From: Pseudomonas sp. A-1
GTDB taxonomy: Bacteria > Pseudomonadota > Gammaproteobacteria > Pseudomonadales > Pseudomonadaceae
Direction: 5' to 3'
DNA length: 40,743 nucleotides
Assembly: GCF_004801855.1 (NCBI RefSeq)
Contig: NZ_SSTC01000042.1
Coordinates: 1 to 40,743, forward strand
In this document: positions 15,735 through 27,677 of the stretch, in pieces
How positions within the stretch are numbered: the first letter of the stretch is position 1
How the letters are laid out: each line of letters begins with the position of its first letter
The notes under the pieces: generated by a model
Database searches by the model: none
The model's input: the letters and a program-made list of their open reading frames with translations, nothing else
What the model was told of the DNA's origin: nothing
Position numbers and translations under genes: made by a program

Positions 15735-16580
15735 TCAGCTGCCCTTCACCGTCTCCTCCATGGCCTGCAGGATGGCGCGCTTGCGGCGCTCCTCGGCGCG
15801 GCGGGTGAAGTACCAGGCGAGGAAGGTGAACAGCGACACCACCAGCAGGATCAGGCTGGCCACCGCGTTGATCTCCGGCTTCACTCCCAGGCGCACGGCG
15901 GAGAAGATCTCCATCGGCAGGGTGGTGGCGCCGGGACCGGAGACGAAGCTGGCCAGCACCAGGTCGTCCAGCGACAGGGCGAAGGACATCATCGCCCCGG
16001 CCGCCAGCGACGGCGCGATCATCGGGATGGTGATCAGGAAGAACACCTTCCACGGCCGCGCACCGAGATCCATGGCCGCCTCCTCGATCGACAGGTCCAG
16101 CTCGCGCAGGCGCGAGGACACCACGATGGCCACGTAGGCGGTGCAGAAGGTGGTGTGGGCGATCCAGATGGTCAGCAGGCCGCGCTCGGCGGGCCAGCCG
16201 ATCAGCTGGCCCATGGCCACGAACAGCAGCAGCAGCGACAGGCCGGTGATCACCTCGGGCATCACCAGCGGCGCGGTGACCATGCCGCCGAACAGGGTGC
16301 GGCCGCGGAAGCGCGGGATGCGGGTGAGCACGAAGGCGGCCAGGGTGCCCAGCGCGGTGGCGGCGATCGCCGTGTAGCAGGCGATCTCCAGCGAACGGCC
16401 CACCGCGCTCATCAGCTGGCGGTTGTCGAGCAGCCCGGCGTACCAGTGCAGCGACCAGCCGCCCCATACCGTCACCAGGCGCGAGGCGTTGAACGAGTAG
16501 ATCACCAGGATCAGCATCGGCAGGTAGATGAACAGCATGCCGGCGATCAGCATGCAGCCGGAGAAGCTGAAGCGCTTCAT
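15735..16580 (-). CDS. spuH: Polyamine ABC transporter permease SpuH (PotI-like)
   Basis: The second membrane subunit of the polyamine importer: 281 residues, six predicted helices, and the permease coupling loop [21 protein letters not shown] (in two parts EEAAMDLGA and ITIP) near 175-195. ATG 16578-16580 overlaps the stop of a 26-codon ORF (ATGA), not that of spuG, which is unusual (see the separate entry). It ends 20 bases before the bidirectional terminator at 15676-15715 and is the last gene of the spu operon. Confidence 0.93.
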   Translation of the reverse strand: MKRFSFSGCMLIAGMLFIYLPMLILVIYSFNASRLVTVWGGWSLHWYAGLLDNRQLMSAVGRSLEIACYTAIAATALGTLAAFVLTRIPRFRGRTLFGGMVTAPLVMPEVITGLSLLLLFVAMGQLIGWPAERGLLTIWIAHTTFCTAYVAIVVSSRLRELDLSIEEAAMDLGARPWKVFFLITIPMIAPSLAAGAMMSFALSLDDLVLASFVSGPGATTLPMEIFSAVRLGVKPEINAVASLILLVVSLFTFLAWYFTRRAEERRKRAILQAMEETVKGS

Positions 16581-16657
16581 ACCTTGCCCTCCAGTTCCTT
16601 GGCCTGGTTGCTGTTGAACAGGGAAGAGGCCGGCACCAGCCAAACGCTCATGCTCAT
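16577..16657 (-). CDS. 26-codon ORF derived from the spuG 3' end
   Basis: This ORF starts with an ATG overlapping the spuG stop (ATGA, 16654-16657) and its own TGA overlaps the spuH ATG (16577-16580). Its C-terminal ten residues [10 protein letters not shown] are identical to those of SpuG, and LVP plus LFN further upstream also match. At DNA level 29 bp are identical (16578-16606 and 16655-16683), 77 bp apart. It looks like a tandem duplication of the spuG tail that kept perfect translational coupling. Whether a peptide accumulates is unknown; it may only be a re-initiation relay between spuG and spuH. Confidence 0.5.
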   Translation of the reverse strand: MSMSVWLVPASSLFNSNQAKELEGKV

Positions 16658-16706
16658 ACCTTGCCCTCCAGTTCCTTGGCCTGATTCCGGTTGAACAGGA
16701 TGATCG
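16578..16706 (-). repeat. Imperfect direct repeat of the spuG 3' terminus (77-bp period)
   Basis: Copy A begins at 16578 and copy B at 16655. The first 29 bp are identical; after a few substitutions GTTGAACAGG and CGGCACCAGC are shared again, with a 3-bp length difference between them. Copy B is the true spuG end and copy A is the duplicate that forms the small ORF. In-frame divergence suggests that it is not an assembly artefact. Confidence 0.8.
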
Positions 16707-17553
16707 GCACCAGCAGGATCGCCAGCATCACCACCGCCAGCGCGGCGGCCACCGGCCAGTCGCGGTTGTTGAAGAACTCCTGCCACAGCACCTTGCCGAT
16801 CATCAGGGTTTCCGGGCCGCCGAGCAGCTCGGGAATGACGAACTCGCCGACCACCGGGATGAACACCAGCATGCAGCCGGCGACGATGCCGTTCTTCGAC
16901 AACGGCACGGTGATCCTCCAGAAGCTGGTCAGGTGGCGGCAGCCGAGGTCGGCGGCGGCCTCGAGCAGGGTGGGGTCGTGCTTGACCAGGTTGGCGTACA
17001 GCGGCAGCACCATGAACGGCAGGTAGGCGTAGACGATGCCGATGTACACGGCCAGGTCGGTGTTGAGGATCTGCAGCGGGGCGTCGATCAGGCCGAGGTT
17101 CTGCAGCAGGGTGTTGAGCAGGCCGTTGTTGCTGAGGATGCCCATCCAGGCGTAGACGCGGATCAGGATCGCGGTCCAGGTCGGCATCATGATCAGCAGC
17201 AGCCACACCGTCTGCATCTCCTTGCTGGCGCGGCTGATGGCGTAGGCCATCGGGTAGCCGATCAGCAGGCACAGCAGGGTGCTGATGGTGGCGATCTTCA
17301 GCGAGCCGAGGTAGGCGGCCAGGTACAGCTCGTCCTCGGTGAGGAACACGTAGTTGCCGAGGTTGAGCAGCACGCTCAGCTGGTTGTCGGCCCAGGTGAC
17401 GATCTCGGTGTACGGCGGGATGGCCACGTCGACTTCGGCGAAGCTGATCTTCACCACGATGGCGAACGGCAGCATGAAGAACAGCAGCAGCCAGAAGAAC
17501 GGGACGCCGATGACCAGGTGACGGCCGGAGAGCAGGCGCTTGAGCACATTCAT
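16654..17553 (-). CDS. spuG: Polyamine ABC transporter permease SpuG (PotH-like)
   Basis: The first membrane subunit of the polyamine importer, 299 residues with six predicted helices. The coupling loop with EAAADLGCRHLTSFWRITVP (as EAAADLG and ITVP) is near 197-217, the EAA-type contact to SpuF. ATG 17551-17553 overlaps the spuF stop by four bases, so translation is coupled. The last 15 residues, [14 protein letters not shown] in part, are repeated in the small ORF that follows. Confidence 0.93.
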   Translation of the reverse strand: MNVLKRLLSGRHLVIGVPFFWLLLFFMLPFAIVVKISFAEVDVAIPPYTEIVTWADNQLSVLLNLGNYVFLTEDELYLAAYLGSLKIATISTLLCLLIGYPMAYAISRASKEMQTVWLLLIMMPTWTAILIRVYAWMGILSNNGLLNTLLQNLGLIDAPLQILNTDLAVYIGIVYAYLPFMVLPLYANLVKHDPTLLEAAADLGCRHLTSFWRITVPLSKNGIVAGCMLVFIPVVGEFVIPELLGGPETLMIGKVLWQEFFNNRDWPVAAALAVVMLAILLVPIILFNRNQAKELEGKV

Positions 17554-18701
17554 GACTGCAGCACCACGCCGCTGTCGTCGAGCCAGTACAGGTAGACCTG
17601 GTCGTCCCAGGTCGGACGCTTGCCGTGGCGCTCGGAGTTGGCCATGAACGCCTGGACGACCAGCCCCGAGGGCAGCTCGACGTAGTACACCGAATGACCG
17701 CCGAGGTAGGCGATGTCGTGCACCTTGCCGGTCGACCAGTTGCAGTCGGTATGCTCCAGCTCCGGCTTCTGCGTGCTGAGCAGCAGCTTCTCCGGGCGCA
17801 GGGCATAGGTGACGCGCTTGTCCTCGGCGCGGGTGGAGATGCCGTGGCCGACGTAGATCGGCCGCTCCAGCTGCGGGCAGGCGATCTTGGCATGGTCGGC
17901 GTCGTCCTCGACCAGCTCGCCGTCGAACAGGTTGACGTTGCCGATGAACTCGCAGACCAGGCGGCTGGCCGGGGTCTCGTAGATGTCCATCGGCGTGCCG
18001 ACCTGGGCGATCCAGCCGAGATTCATGATGGCGATGCGCTGGGCCATGGTCATGGCCTCTTCCTGGTCGTGGGTGACCATCACGCAGGTCACCCCGACCC
18101 GCTCGATGATCTCCACCAGCTCCAGCTGCATCTGCGAGCGCAGCTTCTTGTCCAGCGCGCCCATCGGTTCGTCGAGCAGCAGCAGCTTGGGCCTTTTCGC
18201 CAGCGAACGGGCCAGCGCCACGCGCTGGCGCTGGCCGCCGGACAGCTGGTGCGGCTTGCGCCGGGCGTACTGGGTCATGTGCACCAGCTTGAGCATCTCG
18301 GCCACGCGCGCGTCGATCTCGGCCTTGGGCAGGCCGTCCTGCTTGAGGCCGAAGGCGATGTTCTGCTCCACGCTCATGTGCGGGAACAGCGCGTAGGACT
18401 GGAACATCATGTTGATCGGCCGCTCGTAGGGCGGCAGATCGGTGATGTCCTGGCCGTCCAGGAAGATGCGCCCTTCGGTGGGTCGTTCGAAGCCGGCGAG
18501 CATGCGCAGCAGGGTCGACTTGCCGGAGCCCGAGCCGCCGAGCAGGGCGAAGATCTCGCCCTTGTTGATGGTCAGCGACACATCGTCCACCGCGACCGTC
18601 TCGTCGAACTTCTTGGTCACCCGGTCGATCCTGACCAGAACTTCCTTGGCTTGCTGGACGCCGGTCAGGGCTTTCTTGTAGGCACCGGAGGCTATCGCCA
18701 T
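17550..18701 (-). CDS. spuF: Polyamine ABC transporter ATPase SpuF (PotG-like)
   Basis: The ATP-binding subunit of the SpuDEFGH importer, 383 residues. Walker A GGSGSGKST at 55-63, Q-loop Q101, signature LSGGQ at 153-157, Walker B LLLLDE at 173-178 and the H-loop in MVTHDQEEA are present, followed by a C-terminal TOBE-type regulatory domain (about 245-380), as in PotA/PotG. GGGGAG lies seven bases before the ATG. A short hairpin (18725-18742) separates it from spuE. Confidence 0.95.
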   Translation of the reverse strand: MAIASGAYKKALTGVQQAKEVLVRIDRVTKKFDETVAVDDVSLTINKGEIFALLGGSGSGKSTLLRMLAGFERPTEGRIFLDGQDITDLPPYERPINMMFQSYALFPHMSVEQNIAFGLKQDGLPKAEIDARVAEMLKLVHMTQYARRKPHQLSGGQRQRVALARSLAKRPKLLLLDEPMGALDKKLRSQMQLELVEIIERVGVTCVMVTHDQEEAMTMAQRIAIMNLGWIAQVGTPMDIYETPASRLVCEFIGNVNLFDGELVEDDADHAKIACPQLERPIYVGHGISTRAEDKRVTYALRPEKLLLSTQKPELEHTDCNWSTGKVHDIAYLGGHSVYYVELPSGLVVQAFMANSERHGKRPTWDDQVYLYWLDDSGVVLQS

Positions 18702-18724
18702 CTAATACTCCCCAGGCTGGGTAT

Positions 18725-18742
18725 CCCGGCCATCTGGCCGGG
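18725..18742 (-). promoter_or_regulatory. Stem-loop between spuE and spuF
   Basis: CCCGGCC (18725-18731) pairs with GGCCGGG (18736-18742) around a 4-base loop, in the 55-base gap between the spuE stop and the spuF ATG. There is no T-run after it on the minus strand. It probably stabilises the upstream binding-protein message or gives partial attenuation. Confidence 0.45.
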
Positions 18743-18756
18743 GCGGTTGAATGGTG

Positions 18757-21300
<2,544 letters not shown>

Positions 21301-22659
21301 TCAGCCGCGCACCTCGGCAGCGGTGGCATCCAGGCACTTGCGCGCCAGGGCGACCAGCTCGTCGATCTGCTCGGGCGTGATCACCAGCGGCGGCGAGACG
21401 ATCATGGTGTCGCCCACCGCGCGCATGATCAGGCCGTTGCGGAAGCAGTGCTCGCGGCAGCGCATGCCGATGCCGCCCTCGAAACGGGCACGGCTCTTCT
21501 TGTCCCTGACCAGCTCCAGTGCGCCGAGCATGCCCAGGCCGCGGGCCTCGCCCACCAGCGGGTGGTCGGCCAGCTCCTGCCAGCGTTTCTGCAAATAGGG
21601 TGCCGTCTCGGCCTTGACCCGTTCGACGATCCTCTCCTCGCGCAGGATGCGGATGTTCTCCAGCGCCACGGCGGCCGCCACCGGGTGCCCGGAGTAGGTG
21701 TAGCCGTGGTAGAACTCGCCGCCCTCGGCCAGGGTCTGCGCCACGTGATCGCGGACGATCACCCCGCCCATCGGCAGGTAGCCGCTGGTCAGGCCCTTGG
21801 CGATCGGCATCAGGTCCGGTTCGAGGCCGTAGTACTGGCTGCCGAACCACTCGCCGATGCGGCCGAAGCCGCAGATCACCTCGTCGGCGACGAACAGGAT
21901 GTCGTGCCTGGCGAGGATCGCGCGCACCCGCGGCCAGTAGCTCTCCGGCGGGATGATCACCCCGCCGGCGCCCTGGATCGGCTCGGCGATGAAGGCAGCG
22001 ACCTTGTCCTCGCCGACCTCGAGGATCTTCTTCTCCAGCTCGTTGGCGGCCCATTCGCCGAACTCCTCCGGCCCCATCGCACCGCTTTCGCCGTACCAGT
22101 AGGGCTGGGCGATATGGGTGATGCCGGGGATCGGCAGGTCGCCCTGCTCGTGCATCGCCTTCATGCCGCCGAGGCTGGCGCCGGCCACGGTGGAGCCGTG
22201 GTAGCCGTTGATGCGGCCGATGATCACCTTCTTCGACGGTTGTCCCTTGATCGCCCAGTAGTGGCGCACCAGGCGCAGCACGGTGTCGTTGGCCTCCGAG
22301 CCCGAGCCGGTGAAGAACACATGCTGCATGCCCGGCGGGGCGATCTCGGCGATCGCCGCGGCCAGCTCGATGGCCGGCGGGTGGGCGGTCTGGAAGAACA
22401 GGTTGTAGTAGGGCAGTTCGAGCATCTGCCGGTGCGCGGCGTCGGCCAGTTCCCGGCGGCCGTAGCCGACGTTGACGCACCACAGGCCGGCCATGCCGTC
22501 GAGGATCCTGTGCCCCTCGCTGTCCCACAGGTAGACGCCATCGGCCCGGGTGACGATGCGCGCGCCCTTGGCGCCGAGCTGCTTGTAGTCGGTGAACGGG
22601 GCGAGCAGGTGCTCGCGGCCGAGGGCCTGCCACTCGGCGGTACTGCGGTGCTGGGTCAT
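21301..22659 (-). CDS. spuC: Putrescine-pyruvate aminotransferase SpuC
   Basis: A class III PLP-dependent omega-aminotransferase, 452 residues, that transfers the amino group of putrescine (and other diamines) to pyruvate, giving 4-aminobutyraldehyde and alanine. Visible are the PLP phosphate-site [11 protein letters not shown] (about 116-126), the cofactor-ring Asp259 in [11 protein letters not shown], and the Schiff-base Lys288 in [17 protein letters not shown] 22657-22659 has a GGGGGA box about eight bases upstream. It is followed by spuD after 215 bases. Confidence 0.94.
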   Translation of the reverse strand: MTQHRSTAEWQALGREHLLAPFTDYKQLGAKGARIVTRADGVYLWDSEGHRILDGMAGLWCVNVGYGRRELADAAHRQMLELPYYNLFFQTAHPPAIELAAAIAEIAPPGMQHVFFTGSGSEANDTVLRLVRHYWAIKGQPSKKVIIGRINGYHGSTVAGASLGGMKAMHEQGDLPIPGITHIAQPYWYGESGAMGPEEFGEWAANELEKKILEVGEDKVAAFIAEPIQGAGGVIIPPESYWPRVRAILARHDILFVADEVICGFGRIGEWFGSQYYGLEPDLMPIAKGLTSGYLPMGGVIVRDHVAQTLAEGGEFYHGYTYSGHPVAAAVALENIRILREERIVERVKAETAPYLQKRWQELADHPLVGEARGLGMLGALELVRDKKSRARFEGGIGMRCREHCFRNGLIMRAVGDTMIVSPPLVITPEQIDELVALARKCLDATAAEVRG

Positions 22660-22700
22660 TGCGATTCCCCCTGATGCAAGTGGTGACCGGGTGTCTGCGC

Positions 22701-24059
22701 TCACACCGAGAGCAGCAGGAACTCTCGTTCCCAGGAGCTGATCACCCGTTTGAAGTTCTCGTTCTCGACCCGCTTGACCGCCACGTAGCCGCGGCAGAAG
22801 CGCCGCCCCAGGTAGCGCTCGAGGGTCTTCGACTGCTCCATGGCCTCCAGCGCCGCTTCGATGTTGAGCGGCAGGCGCAGGTTGCGCCGCTGGTAGGCGC
22901 GGCCCTTGACCTGCGGCGACGGGTGCAGGCCCTCGACCATGCCGACGTAGCCGCACAGCAGGCTGGCGGCGATGGCCAGGTAGGGGTTGGCGTCGGCGCC
23001 CGGCAGGCGGTTCTCCACCCGGCGGTTCTGTGGGTTGGCGTCCGGCACGCGCAGGCCGACGGTGCGGTTCTCCTCGCCCCACTCGACGTTGACCGGCGCC
23101 GAGGTGTCGGGCAGGAAGCGGCGGAACGAGTTGACGTTGGGGGCGAACAGCGGCAGCGCCTCGGGGATCAGCTTCTGCAGGCCGGCGATGTGGTTGAGGA
23201 ACAGCTCGCTCATGCTGCCGTCCTCGCTGGAGAACACGTTGCGCCCGCTCTTGCGGTCGACCACGCTCTGGTGCAGGTGCATGGCGCTGCCCGGCTCGCC
23301 GGTCATCGGCTTGGCCATGAAGGTGGCGGTGACGCCGTGCTTGAACGCCGCCTCGCGCAGGGTGCGCTTGAACACGAAGATCTGGTCGGCCAGCTGCAGG
23401 GCGTCGCCGTGGCGGAAGTTGATCTCCATCTGCGCGGTGCCTTCCTCGTGGATCAGGGTGTCCAGATCCAGGCCCTGGGCCTCGCACCAGGCGTACATGT
23501 CCTCGAACAGCGGGTCGAACTCGTTGGCGGCGTCGATGGAGAACGACTGGCGGCCGGTCTCCTGGCGCCCGGAGCGGCCCACCGGCGGCTGCAGCGGGTA
23601 GTCGGGATCGTCGCAGCGCTGGGTCAGGTAGAACTCCATCTCCGGCGCGACTATCGGCTGCCAGTCCCGTTCGGCGTAGAGCTTGAGCACGTGCTTGAGC
23701 ACGTTGCGCGGCGACAGGTCGGTGGGGTTGCCGACCTTGTCGTAGCTGTCGTGGATCACCATGGCGGTCGGCTCGGCGGCCCAGGGGACGAGGAATACCG
23801 CGTGCTCGTCCGGACGGCAGAACATGTCGATGTCGGCGGGATCGAGCAGCTCGTAGTAGAGCTCGTCCTCGACGTAGTCGCCGGTCACGCTCTGCAGCAG
23901 CACGCTCTCCGGCAGGCGCATGCCGCGCTCGGCGAGGAACTTGCTGGTCGGCGCGATCTTGCCGCGGGCGATGCCGTTGAGGTCGGTGACCAGGCACTCC
24001 ACCTCGATGATCCTGTGCTCCTTCAGCCAGCTGCTCAGCCGGTCCAGCTTGGTAGCCAT
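22701..24059 (-). CDS. spuB: Gamma-glutamylpolyamine synthetase SpuB (glutamine synthetase fold)
   Basis: A 452-residue member of the glutamine synthetase superfamily acting on polyamines: glutamate + polyamine + ATP gives the gamma-glutamyl adduct, the first step of the Pau/Puu-type route. An N-terminal beta-grasp region ([15 protein letters not shown], about 19-33) precedes the catalytic barrel with [23 protein letters not shown] and [10 protein letters not shown]. The sister gene spuI is divergent on the other side of spuA. The PauA name is also used for such enzymes in P. aeruginosa. Substrate range is inferred from homologues. Confidence 0.9.
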   Translation of the reverse strand: MATKLDRLSSWLKEHRIIEVECLVTDLNGIARGKIAPTSKFLAERGMRLPESVLLQSVTGDYVEDELYYELLDPADIDMFCRPDEHAVFLVPWAAEPTAMVIHDSYDKVGNPTDLSPRNVLKHVLKLYAERDWQPIVAPEMEFYLTQRCDDPDYPLQPPVGRSGRQETGRQSFSIDAANEFDPLFEDMYAWCEAQGLDLDTLIHEEGTAQMEINFRHGDALQLADQIFVFKRTLREAAFKHGVTATFMAKPMTGEPGSAMHLHQSVVDRKSGRNVFSSEDGSMSELFLNHIAGLQKLIPEALPLFAPNVNSFRRFLPDTSAPVNVEWGEENRTVGLRVPDANPQNRRVENRLPGADANPYLAIAASLLCGYVGMVEGLHPSPQVKGRAYQRRNLRLPLNIEAALEAMEQSKTLERYLGRRFCRGYVAVKRVENENFKRVISSWEREFLLLSV

Positions 24060-24104
24060 AACGACCTCGTTTGCTTGCGAGTCGGTAGTCCCTTACAGCA
24101 TGGC

Positions 24105-24857
24105 TCAGCGGTGTGCCGCGCGCTCGCGGCAGGCGTCGCCGAAGGCGCGGAAGATCGCCAGGTAGGCCGGGTGCTCGGCCACCTTCCACTCCGGGTGCCA
24201 CTGCACGCCGAGGGCGAAGGTCTGCGCCCGCTCCACCGAGAATGCCTCGACCAGCCCGTCCGGCGCCAGGCCCTCGACGCGCAGGCCGGGAGCCAGGCGC
24301 TCGACGCCCTGGCCGTGCACCGAGTTGACCTCGAACTGCGGGCCGAGGCCCAGGCGCTCGAGCAGGCCGCCCGGCTGCACGTGCAGCGGGTGGCTGAGGC
24401 CGTACTGCACCTCCACGGGGGCCTCGTCGTCGGAGCGGTGGTCCATGAACGGGCCGGCCTCGTGCACGCGCTGGTGCAGGCTGCCGCCGAGGGCCACGTT
24501 CATTTCCTGGAAGCCGCGGCAGATGCCGAGCAGCGGCACGCCGGCGTCCACCGCGGCGCGGATCAGCGGCAGGGTGATGCCGTCGCGCGCCGGATCGTGG
24601 TGGGTGCCCGGCTCGCTGGCCGGCCCCTGGTAGTGCTGCGGCTCGACGTTGGACGGCGAGCCGGTGAACAGCAGGCCGTCGAGATGCCCGAGCAGTGCCT
24701 CGATGTCGATCAGCCCGGGCAGGGCCGGGATCACCAGCGGCAGGCCGCCGGCACCGACGGCCACGGCGCGCAGGTACTTGTCGCCGACGATGTGGAAGGG
24801 GTGCAGGCCGATCTGCTTGCTGCAGGCGGTGACGCCGATCAGGGGCTGGCGGGACAT
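24105..24857 (-). CDS. spuA: Gamma-glutamyl-GABA/polyamine hydrolase SpuA (class I amidotransferase, PuuD-like)
   Basis: A 250-residue class I glutamine-amidotransferase-like hydrolase that removes the gamma-glutamyl group at the end of the glutamylated polyamine route, releasing GABA-type products. The nucleophile C113 is in [10 protein letters not shown] and the His-Glu pair H221/E223 is in VQWHPEWK; the [10 protein letters not shown] segment (about 64-73) is typical of PuuD-like enzymes. No good ribosome-binding site is visible before ATG 24857. It is the first gene of the spuA-H operon, divergent from spuI. It could act on more than one glutamyl substrate. Confidence 0.9.
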   Translation of the reverse strand: MSRQPLIGVTACSKQIGLHPFHIVGDKYLRAVAVGAGGLPLVIPALPGLIDIEALLGHLDGLLFTGSPSNVEPQHYQGPASEPGTHHDPARDGITLPLIRAAVDAGVPLLGICRGFQEMNVALGGSLHQRVHEAGPFMDHRSDDEAPVEVQYGLSHPLHVQPGGLLERLGLGPQFEVNSVHGQGVERLAPGLRVEGLAPDGLVEAFSVERAQTFALGVQWHPEWKVAEHPAYLAIFRAFGDACRERAAHR

Positions 24858-25124
24858 GGGGCACCGGTAGGTCGCAGTGGGTGATCTGGCCCGAGCTTAG
24901 ACTTGTTCGATTTATTCGACAACACCTGCAGGATTGCCTGAACAGGTGCGACGAACGGCGCCAGTTGCCCGCCGTTCGCGGCACGGGCGTCGCCCTGAAA
25001 GAGGTCGTGCCGCCCTGACATCGTGCAACATTTGGGCCTATTGACAAGCCATTGGCTTTGGGATTGACTCAAAACTGAGCACATACGTGATTGATATTTT
25101 TAACAAGATATAAGGTGTTCCATC
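24858..25124. promoter_or_regulatory. Divergent spuA / spuI control region
   Basis: A 267-base gap between divergently read genes. Bases 25060-25120 are clearly AT-rich against the GC-rich background, with TTGACA at 25041 and TTGACT at 25064 as possible -35 boxes for spuI. Neither has a -10 at the right spacing, so no promoter is assigned. AAGGTG (25112-25117) is the likely spuI ribosome-binding site. In P. aeruginosa these operons respond to polyamines; an operator should lie here. Confidence 0.5.
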
Positions 25125-26501
25125 ATGTCGGCCGCTACGAGTGCTGTTCTGCTCAAGGAAGCGAACGAGTTCCTTGCGGAACATCCCGAGGTGCAGTTCG
25201 TTGACCTTCTGATCGCGGATATGAACGGCGTGGTGCGCGGCAAGCGCATCGACCGCAGCAATCTGCTCAAGGTCTACGAAAAGGGCATCAACCTTCCCGC
25301 TTCGCTGTTCGCCCTGGATATCACCGGCTCGACCGTGGAAAGCTCGGGCCTCGGGCTCGACATCGGTGATGCCGACCGGGTGTGCTTCCCGATTCCCGGC
25401 ACCCTGCGCATGGAGCCCTGGCAGCGCCGGCCTACCGCCCAGCTGCTGATGACCATGCACGAAATGGAAGGCCGGCCGTTCTTCGCCGATCCGCGCGAGG
25501 TGCTGCGCCAGGTGGTGCAGCGCTTCACCGACATGGGCCTGACCGTGTGCGCGGCCTTCGAGCTGGAGTTCTACCTGATCGACCAGGAGAACGTGAACGG
25601 CCGCCCGCAGCCGCCGCGCTCGCCGATCTCCGGCAAGCGCCCGCAGGCGGTGCAGGTCTACTCGATCGACGACCTCGACGAATACGCCGACTGCCTGCGC
25701 GACATCCTCGACGGCGCCCACATCCAGGGCATCCCGGCCGACGCCATCGTCAAGGAGAGCGCGCCGGCGCAGTTCGAGGTCAACCTCAACCACGTCGCCG
25801 ACCCGCTCGCGGCCTGCGACTACGCGGTGCTGCTCAAGCGGCTGATCAAGAACACCGCCTACGACCACGAGATGGACACCACCTTCATGGCCAAGCCCTA
25901 TCCGGGCCAGGCCGGCAACGGTCTGCACGTGCACATCTCGCTGCTGGATCGCGACGGACGCAACATCTTCGCCGCCGACAACGCGCAGGACAACGACGCC
26001 CTGCGCCACGCCATCGGCGGCGTGCTGGAGACGCTGCCGGCGTCGATGGCCTTCCTCTGCCCCAACGTCAACTCCTACCGCCGTTTCGGCTCGCAGTTCT
26101 ACGTGCCCAATGCGCCGTCCTGGGGCATGGACAACCGCACCGTGGCCCTGCGCGTGCCCACCGGCAACCCCGACGCGCTGCGCATCGAGCAGCGCGTGGC
26201 GGGCGCCGACGCCAACCCCTACCTGCTGATGGCCTCCCTGCTGGCCGGCGTGCACCACGGCCTGAGCCATCGCATCGAGCCGGGTGAGCCGATCGAGGGC
26301 AACTCCTACGAGCAGCTCGAGCAGAGCCTGCCCAACAACCTGCGCGACGCCCTGCGCGCGCTGGACGACAGCGAGATCCTCGGTCGCTACATCAACCCCG
26401 ACTACATCGACATCTTCGTCGCCTGCAAGGAGCACGAGCTGGAGGAGTTCGAGCACTCGATCTCCGACCTCGAGTACAACTGGTACCTGCATACGGTCTG
26501 A
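25125..26501 (+). CDS. spuI: Gamma-glutamylpolyamine synthetase SpuI (glutamine synthetase fold)
   Basis: A second glutamine-synthetase-fold enzyme of the locus, 458 residues, paralogous to SpuB. The N-terminal VDLLIADMNGVVRGK (about 28-42) is followed by the barrel with FELEFYLID, GNGLHVHISL, NSYRRFG and DNRTVALRVP. It ligates glutamate to polyamines with ATP. It is divergent from spuA and read toward aguB, with a 133-base gap. Two such enzymes side by side suggest different preferred amines, but which is which cannot be read from sequence. Confidence 0.9.
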   Translation: MSAATSAVLLKEANEFLAEHPEVQFVDLLIADMNGVVRGKRIDRSNLLKVYEKGINLPASLFALDITGSTVESSGLGLDIGDADRVCFPIPGTLRMEPWQRRPTAQLLMTMHEMEGRPFFADPREVLRQVVQRFTDMGLTVCAAFELEFYLIDQENVNGRPQPPRSPISGKRPQAVQVYSIDDLDEYADCLRDILDGAHIQGIPADAIVKESAPAQFEVNLNHVADPLAACDYAVLLKRLIKNTAYDHEMDTTFMAKPYPGQAGNGLHVHISLLDRDGRNIFAADNAQDNDALRHAIGGVLETLPASMAFLCPNVNSYRRFGSQFYVPNAPSWGMDNRTVALRVPTGNPDALRIEQRVAGADANPYLLMASLLAGVHHGLSHRIEPGEPIEGNSYEQLEQSLPNNLRDALRALDDSEILGRYINPDYIDIFVACKEHELEEFEHSISDLEYNWYLHTV

Positions 26502-26516
26502 ATCATCGGCCAGCGG

Positions 26517-26539
26517 CGGGGTGGCCGGCCACCCTGCCG
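26517..26539 (+). terminator. Possible terminator after spuI
   Basis: A near-perfect palindrome (GGGTGGCC 26519-26526 next to GGCCACCC 26527-26534, flanked by CGGC and GCCG) lies 16 bases after the spuI stop. There is no T-run, and the central bases must open to form a loop. It may reduce read-through into aguB. Confidence 0.4.
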
Positions 26540-26634
26540 TCATCGGCTCTCGACCCAGGGCCTTGGCCATTTGACCCCGTCGCCATCCTCTGCCAGCTTG
26601 AAGGCACTTCCTTCCGCGTCGCCACGAGGTCGCC

Positions 26635-27516
<882 letters not shown>

Positions 27517-27530
27517 CGCGGCCATCCGCA

Positions 27531-27660
27531 GAGACGCGGAGCGTCTCCAGCGACGTTCCCACGCAGGAGCGTGGGAACGATCAAGCAATAGGCAGGGAAT
27601 CAGAGGGGACGCGGAGCGTCCCCGGTTGCGCTCCCACGCGGGAGCGCGGGAACGATCAAG
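27531..27660. repeat. Two tandem copies of a palindromic intergenic element between aguB and aguA
   Basis: Copy 1 (27531-27585) and copy 2 (27605-27660) each have a short hairpin around GGA (GAGACGC/GCGTCTC, then GGGGACGC/GCGTCCCC), followed by a longer hairpin (CGTTCCCACGC 27554-27564 with GCGTGGGAACG 27569-27579; degenerate in copy 2), and both end ACGATCAAG. The A-T pair of the short stem in copy 1 is G-C in copy 2, a compensatory change. The GTTCCCACGC...GTGGGAAC type is familiar from Pseudomonas intergenic repeats. Confidence 0.8.
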
Positions 27661-27677
27661 CTCGACAGGTAGCCGCG

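Noticed and set aside
25041-25069. TTGACA and TTGACT before spuI as promoter -35 boxes
   Set aside because: No acceptable -10 at 16-18 bp from either; kept only as a note in the control-region entry.
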